A stretch of DNA of 64,000 nt from Gammaproteobacteria bacterium (GTDB lineage: Bacteria > Pseudomonadota > Gammaproteobacteria > RBG-16-57-12), in NCBI GenBank assembly GCA_021647245.1, contig JAKIVC010000004.1, positions 31,597-95,596 of the forward strand. Direction: 5' to 3'. The position numbers and the translations under genes were made by a program. Below are positions 58,279 through 64,000 of the stretch, one piece after another; positions within the stretch are counted from its first letter, which is position 1; each line of letters starts with the position of its first letter. Under the pieces are notes generated by a model. It did not search any database and was not told the origin of the DNA. It worked only from the letters and a program-made list of their open reading frames with translations.

Positions 58279-58279
58279 G

Positions 58280-59584
58280 ATGATTGGCCGCCGCGAGTTT
58301 CAGAAACGTCGCAAAGAGTTAATGCGCATGATGGGTGAAAAGACCATTGCGATCTTGCCCACAGCAAAAGAGAAAGTGCGTAACCGTGATGCAGAGTACC
58401 CTTTTCGCGCCGATAGCGATTTTCACTATTTAACCGGTTTTCCGGAGCCACAAGCGTTGATGGTGCTGTTGCCGGGGCGAGAAAAAGGTGAATTTATTCT
58501 CTTTTGTCGGGAGAGAGATATCGAGAAAGAGACTTGGCATGGCCGGCGTGCAGGCATTGAAGGTGCCTGTGAACGCTACGGTGCTGATGATGCGTTTCCT
58601 ATCGAAGATCTAGCTGATATTTTGCCCGGCTTGATTGAGCCGTGTGACCGGGTTTTTTATACCTTCGGTAATGACAGTGAGTCGGATCAAAAGATCACCG
58701 GCATCGTGCATACCTTGCGTGCCCAGTCCCGGTCAGGCAAACACACACCCCATGAGTTCGTTGCACTGGAGCATCTACTGCACGATATGCGCCTTTATAA
58801 AAGCCGTAGTGAATTAAAGGTGATGCGCGAAGCGGCGCACCTTTCGGCAGAGGCGCATGTAACGGCCATGAAGGTGTGCCGCCCTGGCATCATGGAATAT
58901 CAGCTGGAGGCAGAGTTCCTCTATGCTTTTCGTCGCTCAAATGGTCATCCGGCCTATAGCACCATTGTGGGCGGTGGAGAGAATGGCTGTATCTTGCACT
59001 ACACAGAAAATAACCGGAAATTAAAGAGTGGAGAGCTGGTTCTAATTGATGCGGGTGTAGAGCTCGAGTGTTATGCCGCCGATATTACTCGCACTTTTCC
59101 GGTTAATGGTCGCTCCTCTGATGCACAGCGCGCCGTTTATCAGCTGGTGCTGGATGCTCAATATGCTGCCATCGAGCAGGTAAAGCCGGGCAATCACTGG
59201 AATGACCCGCATGAGGCGGTAGTCAAAGTGCTGACGGCGGGGCTGGTAACGTTAGGCTTGCTAAAAGGCAAGCTGGCCACTCTAATAGAGAAGCAGGCCT
59301 ATCGCCGTTTTTATATGCACCGCACCGGCCACTGGCTGGGACTTGATGTGCATGATGTGGGCGACTATAAAGTGGCGGATGTGTGGCGCGTTCTGGAGCC
59401 GGGCATGGTCCTTACCATTGAACCAGGCCTCTATATTGGTGCTGAAAAAGATATTCCGCTTGAATTTCACCATATCGGTATTCGTATTGAAGACGATGTT
59501 GTGGTCACAAAAGAGGGGCACGAGGTGATGACGGACGGTGTGCCAAAAGAGATTATAGCAATCGAGCAACTGATGGCAGAGTGA
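58280..59584 (+). CDS. pepP: Xaa-Pro aminopeptidase
   Basis: Dinuclear Mn2+ peptidase that removes N-terminal residues before proline, 434 aa. The N-terminal creatinase-like domain has RRKELMRMMGEKTIAIL and FPEPQALMVLLPG. Metal ligands: Asp in LIDAGVELECYAADITRTFPVNG (two Asp), His in HRTGHWLGLDVHD, Glu in TIEPGLYI and Glu in GIRIEDDV. It starts one base after ygfB ends. Confidence 0.95.
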   Translation: MIGRREFQKRRKELMRMMGEKTIAILPTAKEKVRNRDAEYPFRADSDFHYLTGFPEPQALMVLLPGREKGEFILFCRERDIEKETWHGRRAGIEGACERYGADDAFPIEDLADILPGLIEPCDRVFYTFGNDSESDQKITGIVHTLRAQSRSGKHTPHEFVALEHLLHDMRLYKSRSELKVMREAAHLSAEAHVTAMKVCRPGIMEYQLEAEFLYAFRRSNGHPAYSTIVGGGENGCILHYTENNRKLKSGELVLIDAGVELECYAADITRTFPVNGRSSDAQRAVYQLVLDAQYAAIEQVKPGNHWNDPHEAVVKVLTAGLVTLGLLKGKLATLIEKQAYRRFYMHRTGHWLGLDVHDVGDYKVADVWRVLEPGMVLTIEPGLYIGAEKDIPLEFHHIGIRIEDDVVVTKEGHEVMTDGVPKEIIAIEQLMAE

Positions 59585-59585
59585 T

Positions 59586-60812
59586 ATGAGCACCCTAAAA
59601 AGCGCTGATCTACTGATTATTGGCGGCGGCATGGTCGGCGCAAGCCTTGCGTGTGCGCTGAAAGATAAACCGATCAAGATCGTGATTGTTGAGGCGGTGC
59701 CACTGCATTCACAAAATCAACCCAGTTATGATGACCGTGCAATTGCGCTGGCGTATGGAAGCCAGCGTATCTTTCAGGGGATGGGCCTTTGGCCCCACAT
59801 GGCCTCCAGGGCAACCCCCATCAAAAAAATTCACATCTCTGATAAAGGCCACTTCGGCATCACTCGGCTTGACTCTGAAAAAGAGGGTGTCGAAGCGCTG
59901 GGTCAGGTGATCGCTGGGCGTGATATTGGCAATGTACTTGCCGAACAGCTGGCATCCCAAGCTAATGTTGAGCTGCTGGCGCCGGCAAAGCTCAGTGATA
60001 TTCGTTATGTGGCGGGGGCTGTTCAGGCCGATGTTTTCCAAGGCGAGCAGGCGGTTACGATAAAGGCAAAGCTGATGGTAGCCGCCGATGGTGGCCACTC
60101 AAGTGTGCGCCAGTTGCTGGGTATCGAAAGCGACCGACAAGCGTATGGGCAGACTGCCATTATCGCTAACATTACTCCCGGTCGACCCCACAACAATATC
60201 GCCTACGAGCGTTTTACCGACTCTGGGCCACTGGCGCTGCTGCCGATGAGTGATCACCGCTGCTCACTGGTTTGGACGCAGTGGCAGCAGGATGTGGATG
60301 AGGTGATGGGGCTAGATGATGTGGCATTTTTAGCCCGCCTTCAGGCCAGATTTGGCTATCGTTTAGGTGCACTGAAACAGGTGGGGAAACGGGCTGCTTA
60401 CCCACTCAGCCTGATGCGAAGCCGAGAGCAGATTCGCCCCCGGCTGGCCATAATCGGCAACGCAGCGCACGCCATTCATCCCATTGCCGGGCAAGGTTTT
60501 AACCTGGGTATCCGCGATGTGTCGGCGCTGGCCGAGTGTGTGAGTGATGCACTGGCGAGTGGTCAAGATATTGGCGATCTTGCCGTACTGCAGCGCTATG
60601 CCGAGTGGCGCACCCAGGATCATAGCGAGGTGATTCGCTTTACTGATGGCTTAGTACACCTGTTCAGCAATACGGACCCACTCGCTGTCCTTGGCCGAAA
60701 TGTGGGGTTGACGTTAATGGAGAAACTGCCGCCGTTAAAGCGCCTGCTGGGTCGCCAAGCGATGGGTTTGCGAGGCCGACAGCCACGCTTGAACCGAGGG
60801 TTATCTCTGTGA
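59586..60812 (+). CDS. ubiH: 2-octaprenyl-6-methoxyphenol hydroxylase
   Basis: FAD monooxygenase of ubiquinone biosynthesis, 408 aa. The Rossmann motif LIIGGGMVGASLACAL, the NAD/FAD-interacting DG motif VAADGGHSSVRQ and the IIGNAAHAIHPIAGQGFNLGIRD stretch (GN where UbiI has GD) are complete. It is one base from pepP and overlaps the next gene by 4 bp. Membrane-associated, acts on the UbiA-UbiD pathway. Confidence 0.93.
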   Translation: MSTLKSADLLIIGGGMVGASLACALKDKPIKIVIVEAVPLHSQNQPSYDDRAIALAYGSQRIFQGMGLWPHMASRATPIKKIHISDKGHFGITRLDSEKEGVEALGQVIAGRDIGNVLAEQLASQANVELLAPAKLSDIRYVAGAVQADVFQGEQAVTIKAKLMVAADGGHSSVRQLLGIESDRQAYGQTAIIANITPGRPHNNIAYERFTDSGPLALLPMSDHRCSLVWTQWQQDVDEVMGLDDVAFLARLQARFGYRLGALKQVGKRAAYPLSLMRSREQIRPRLAIIGNAAHAIHPIAGQGFNLGIRDVSALAECVSDALASGQDIGDLAVLQRYAEWRTQDHSEVIRFTDGLVHLFSNTDPLAVLGRNVGLTLMEKLPPLKRLLGRQAMGLRGRQPRLNRGLSL

Positions 60813-62026
60813 GCCGAGCCGAGCATTTTGATTTGATTATTGTGGGTGGCGGCATGGTGGGTGCTGCTATGGCATGTGCCATGGGCGATCAAGCGCTTAA
60901 AGTGGCATTAATTGAGGGGCGGGTTCCCGACCTTGGCTGGCCAAAAGATCGCTATGAAAACCGTGTCAGTGCCATCACCCGCGCCTCGCAATATGTGTTT
61001 GAAAACCTCAACGCCTGGCCGCAGATGGTCAGTCGTCGCGTTTCACCCTATCGTAAAATGGAGGTGTGGGACAGTACTGGTGGCGGTCATATCCATTTTG
61101 ATAGTGCCGATATTGCCGAGCCGGATCTCGGGCATATTATTGAAAACAGTGTGATTCAGGCGGCGCTGTGGGAGCAGTTGAAACAGCTGCCAAATGTGCA
61201 ATGTTTCGCGCCTGCAACGCCAAAACAGCTACAGGTTACTCAGCAGCAGGTGTGTTTAACGCTGGATGATGGCCGCTTTCTGGAAGCCGATTTAATTATC
61301 GGAGCTGACGGTGGTCGTTCGTGGGTGCGACAGCAAGCGGGCTTTGAGAGTAAAGGTTGGTCCTATCAGCAGGATGCGGTGGTGGCCACTGTTAGCCATG
61401 AGCTCAGCCACCAGGCGTGTTGCTGGCAGCGCTTTGCTGCCGATGGGCCCTTGGCATTTTTACCGCTGGATGAAAAAACCTGCTCAATTGTCTGGTCCAC
61501 TTCCCCGGAACATGCCGAGCAGCTGTTAGCACTGGATGATGCGATGTTTCTTAAAGCGCTGCAGCTGAGTTTTGGTGACTCCCTAGGGAGAATGTGTACG
61601 GTTGGTGAGCGGGCGGCTTTTCCACTACGGCTGGCTCACACAACCCGCTATACCGGTTTGCGTTTGGCACTGATTGGCGATGCCGCACACTCCATTCACC
61701 CACTTGCCGGTCAAGGGGTCAACCTGGGGCTGGGGGATATGGGTTCACTGGCTGATACCCTCTCAGCGGCAAAAAAGCGCGGTGAAAACATCGGTGATAT
61801 TGCTGTATTGCGGCGTTATGAGCGGGCACGTAAGGCCGATAATATGCTGATGATGGGGGCGATGGATGGCTTTAAGCGACTCTTCAGCAATGATCAGCCG
61901 GTACTGCGCTTTGCACGCAACCTTGGGTTAAACGTATCGGATCGAATCTCACCCATAAAACAGCTCTTTATGCAGCAAGCACTGGGGCTGGCAAGTAACC
62001 AAAGTTCGCTCGCCAAGAAGCCCTGA
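60809..62026 (+). CDS. ubiI: 2-octaprenylphenol hydroxylase (UbiI/VisC type)
   Basis: 405-residue FAD monooxygenase paralogous to UbiH. Motifs: LIIVGGGMVGAAMACAM, IGADGGRSWVRQQ, LIGDAAHSIHPLAGQGVNLGLGD. The order ubiH then visC/ubiI is conserved in gammaproteobacteria. GTG start overlaps ubiH by 4 bp. Which ring position it hydroxylates (C5 or C1) is inferred from gene order; UbiF is the alternative. Confidence 0.88.
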   Translation: MSRAEHFDLIIVGGGMVGAAMACAMGDQALKVALIEGRVPDLGWPKDRYENRVSAITRASQYVFENLNAWPQMVSRRVSPYRKMEVWDSTGGGHIHFDSADIAEPDLGHIIENSVIQAALWEQLKQLPNVQCFAPATPKQLQVTQQQVCLTLDDGRFLEADLIIGADGGRSWVRQQAGFESKGWSYQQDAVVATVSHELSHQACCWQRFAADGPLAFLPLDEKTCSIVWSTSPEHAEQLLALDDAMFLKALQLSFGDSLGRMCTVGERAAFPLRLAHTTRYTGLRLALIGDAAHSIHPLAGQGVNLGLGDMGSLADTLSAAKKRGENIGDIAVLRRYERARKADNMLMMGAMDGFKRLFSNDQPVLRFARNLGLNVSDRISPIKQLFMQQALGLASNQSSLAKKP

Positions 62027-62072
62027 TTACCTCCCCAAAGTGCGGTGTTGTTGGCAGGGAGCATACAAAAAC

Positions 62073-62876
62073 TTACTCAATCACCTCCACCGGCATACCC
62101 ACCGCAATATCCCCCGGTTTGTCGGCAATTACATTTTGACCAAAAAATATTTTGTTACCTCTGCGGCGATACTGACTCAGTGTTGAGATAGGCTCTTTTT
62201 CTCGTCTGCCCGTTGCCGGGTCGACATTGGGAATAGAGCAGCGGCTACACGGCTTAACGACCCGCAATTTGATATCACCTATTTGTAATACCTTCCAGTT
62301 GTCTTCAGCAAAAGGGGCACAGCCGTCAACTACCAGGTTGGGTCGAAAGCGTACCATGCTAACGGGTGATTCAAGGCGGTTATTGAGATCATCCAGCGAT
62401 GCTTGTGATACAAGCAGCAAGGGGAATCCATCACTAAAGGCAGTTTTATCGCCACGCTGTGCATATGCAAGATCAACTTGCCGCACTTCGTGTTGCGGGA
62501 AGTAGACCAGGCGACAGTGGGTGGCTAGCCGCTCACTTAACCAGCTGGCGGCGGCTTCTCCCGCGTCCCATGCTTGGCAGTGGTCTTCCCAAACAGTGAC
62601 TTCGCGCAGCGCTTCACCACGGGGTTGGGTAACGTGCAGCATCGAGCCGTCTAGGTGATGAAGTTGAATGCCTTGGGGGCTTGGCGAGGCTTGAATCAAG
62701 CACATCTCAGGAAAATTACGTTGGCTGATAAAGTGGTTGCTGTTTGCATCCACAACCATCCAACGCCGATCACCTGCTAGTCCGAACAGGGATAAGTGGC
62801 TTTTTTGTAGTGTAAAACCGGCGCATGACTTCACCGGGAAGAGCCAGAGTTGTGATAGCTCTAATCTACTCACCAC
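62073..62876 (-). CDS. MOSC domain protein (YcbX/mARC-like)
   Basis: 267 residues: an N-terminal MOSC_N beta-barrel (SQLWLFPVKSCAGFTLQKSHLSLFGLAGDRRWMVVD) and a C-terminal MOSC domain (FRPNLVVDGCAPFAEDNWKVLQIGD, VVKPCSRCSIPNVDPATG). The Cys in VKPCSRC is the predicted molybdenum-cofactor ligand. Such proteins reduce N-hydroxylated compounds. GTG start; it overlaps the DUF1415 gene by 11 bp. No ferredoxin domain is fused, unlike YcbX of E. coli. Confidence 0.85.
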   Translation of the reverse strand: MVSRLELSQLWLFPVKSCAGFTLQKSHLSLFGLAGDRRWMVVDANSNHFISQRNFPEMCLIQASPSPQGIQLHHLDGSMLHVTQPRGEALREVTVWEDHCQAWDAGEAAASWLSERLATHCRLVYFPQHEVRQVDLAYAQRGDKTAFSDGFPLLLVSQASLDDLNNRLESPVSMVRFRPNLVVDGCAPFAEDNWKVLQIGDIKLRVVKPCSRCSIPNVDPATGRREKEPISTLSQYRRRGNKIFFGQNVIADKPGDIAVGMPVEVIE

Positions 62877-63432
62877 CTCCCTCCTTTGGCCGCTTGCAGT
62901 TTTCCAGGGTCGATTGTAGTGCGGCTAACCCCATCTCCCGTGCAAGTGCGATATTGCGTGCGGGAATAGCCTCCGGGTCTGGGTAGCTCTCAAGCGCCTG
63001 CTCCAGGTCAGCTTCACGAATAATGTGTAACATCGGATAGGGTGAACGATTGGTGTAGTTGGCCGGGTCTGAAGGTAACTCGCCTTCAAAGCAGTAGTCA
63101 GGGTGGAAGTTGGCCAGTTGATAAATACCCTCATAACCCTGTGTTTCAAGTAACGGGTTCGCAAGATCAACCAGATCGAGGAACTCATCAAAAGAGTCAA
63201 AACCATGGGCATAAATCACCAGTCCGGTCTTTATTTCAGGCTGTTCATCAAGATATTTGCACTGTTCAATCAGCACTTGTAGCGCCTCATGCAGGTCGTC
63301 AGCTTCAGTGAGGTGGTAATGAATGCCACCACTCTCGACCACTGGCCGGGCAAAAGGGCAAAAGTTTAATTTTACAATCACCTGACTCACCCAGTTTCGA
63401 GTCTGTTGAATAATTTCGTTCTGTTGATTCAT
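62866..63432 (-). CDS. DUF1415 family protein
   Basis: 188-residue soluble protein matching DUF1415 over its length: TRNWVSQVIVKLNFCPFARPVVESGGIHYHL and later YEGIYQLANFHPDYCFEGELPSDPANYTNRSPYPMLHIIREADLEQAL. Its conserved Cys, His and Asp residues suggest an enzyme, but no activity is known. It sits upstream of and overlaps the MOSC gene. Confidence 0.9.
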   Translation of the reverse strand: MNQQNEIIQQTRNWVSQVIVKLNFCPFARPVVESGGIHYHLTEADDLHEALQVLIEQCKYLDEQPEIKTGLVIYAHGFDSFDEFLDLVDLANPLLETQGYEGIYQLANFHPDYCFEGELPSDPANYTNRSPYPMLHIIREADLEQALESYPDPEAIPARNIALAREMGLAALQSTLENCKRPKEGGGE

Positions 63433-63886
63433 CTTCGCAATACCGACTTATTGAGACCTTCATGAAACCACAAAGTATAGCTGATTAATATCTCGATCAC
63501 TTTTTGCTTGAGTCTATTCCACACGGCTTAACCCTATCGAGAAATTAAAGTGAAGAGGCCATGAAGATGGTCGATAACTCTCTGTGGTGGTGATCTCCAT
63601 TATTCTTTTCAATTTATTCCATACTTTTAAAGCGGCATGTCTGCGTTAATCCTATGAATTATGTTTTTGGTTATTTTCGTTTAATTTCAACGGAATATGC
63701 TGATGTTTTGGCTGTTATTTTGACATGTTATATTTTTTAAATATGGTTTATATGTTAATTAATATTAACGAAGTGTCGATGAACAAAAACAGATAATCGA
63801 TTCATTAATTCTGTAGTAGCCGTTCGTAGCTTGGGTGTTGAAAGGGTGGTTTTAAACGGTGGGCTATCTGTTATTAGGTGCTGACA
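63433..63886. other. 454-bp AT-rich intergenic region
   Basis: The region between the DUF1415 start and the pseudopilin start becomes AT-rich, with runs such as ATTAATTAATATTAACG. I see no ORF of useful length, no RNA gene and no clear sigma70 promoter. It should contain the promoters of both divergent genes. Confidence 0.4.
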
Positions 63887-64000
63887 ATGAAAAGTACAAA
63901 GGGCTTCACACTCATCGAATTGATGGTCACGCTTGCCGTGGCGGCGATTCTGATTGCGGTGGCGGTGCCCAACTTTGGTCAGCTGATTGCCGACAACCGA
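63887..64000 (+). CDS. Type IV pilin-like / FimT-GspH pseudopilin (3' end missing)
   Basis: Only the first 38 codons are in the window. They give the class III signal KSTKG|FTLIELMVTLAVAAILIAVAVPNF, with the prepilin peptidase cleavage Gly-Phe, the Glu at position 5 of the mature protein and the hydrophobic helix. The sequence ending in PNFGQLIADNR is typical of FimT/GspH minor pilins. It could open a minor-pilin operon running out of the window. Function beyond pilus or secretion assembly cannot be told. Confidence 0.85.
   Translation, partial: MKSTKGFTLIELMVTLAVAAILIAVAVPNFGQLIADNR

Overview
The window looks like chromosome of a gammaproteobacterium of moderate GC content. The evidence is gene order: rlpA-dacA-dat-ybeD-lipB-lipA, glmS-glmU-atpCDGAHFEB-parB-parA-rsmG-mnmG, and zapA-ssrS(6S RNA)-fau facing ygfB-pepP-ubiH-ubiI are all classical gammaproteobacterial neighbourhoods. 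I cannot place the genus. No rRNA, tRNA or CRISPR was recognised.

Layout. 1-4710: cell-wall and lipoate block (end of RlpA, D,D-carboxypeptidase, D-amino acid aminotransferase, YbeD, LipB, LipA). 4906-9617: two lipoproteins (one a large LVIVD-repeat propeller) and an apparently active diguanylate cyclase. 9643-16214 (minus): a short DUF1631-like protein and a six-gene Mrp Na+/H+ antiporter operon with MrpA and MrpB fused. 16426-17322: ROK sugar kinase. 17598-32572 (minus): glmS, glmU, the complete F1Fo ATP synthase operon with both AtpZ- and AtpI-type accessory genes, parB, parA, rsmG and mnmG, an arrangement usually close to the replication origin. The atp promoter (TTGACC-17-TATACT) and the operon terminator are both visible.

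32573-40723 is the accessory island. It holds a small acidic/basic ORF, a broken IS3-type orfA bracketed by near-identical 15-bp repeats, a complete type I Wadjet (JetABCD / MksFEBG) anti-plasmid SMC system with every junction overlapping by 4 bp, and, 4 bases after jetD, one end of a MITE-like element whose intact 169-bp copy lies at 49851-50019.

40724-49689: ferredoxin-type flavin reductase, a YeeZ-like epimerase, UbiD, a PAS/degenerate-GGDEF protein, then a peroxide-response unit (peroxiredoxin-glutaredoxin hybrid divergent from oxyR, with a near-perfect OxyR operator between them, and a 2OG-Fe(II) oxygenase overlapping oxyR), then DUF934 and a nitrite/sulfite reductase. 50284-54565: a TraF-like outer-membrane protein followed by TRAP transporter DctQ and DctM with no DctP, a 57-residue cysteine-containing protein, DUF3820 and DUF3581. 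54567-62026: an M48-type lipoprotein whose HExxH has become HLLTH, fau, 6S RNA, zapA, a ZapB-like coiled coil, UPF0149, pepP, ubiH, ubiI. 62073-64000: MOSC protein, DUF1415 and the start of a FimT/GspH-type pseudopilin cut by the window end.

No wholly new system is convincingly visible. The best leads are the mobile-element-flanked Wadjet at an origin-proximal site, the catalytically altered M48 lipoprotein, the OxyR unit with its dioxygenase, and the TraF-like/TRAP gene set.
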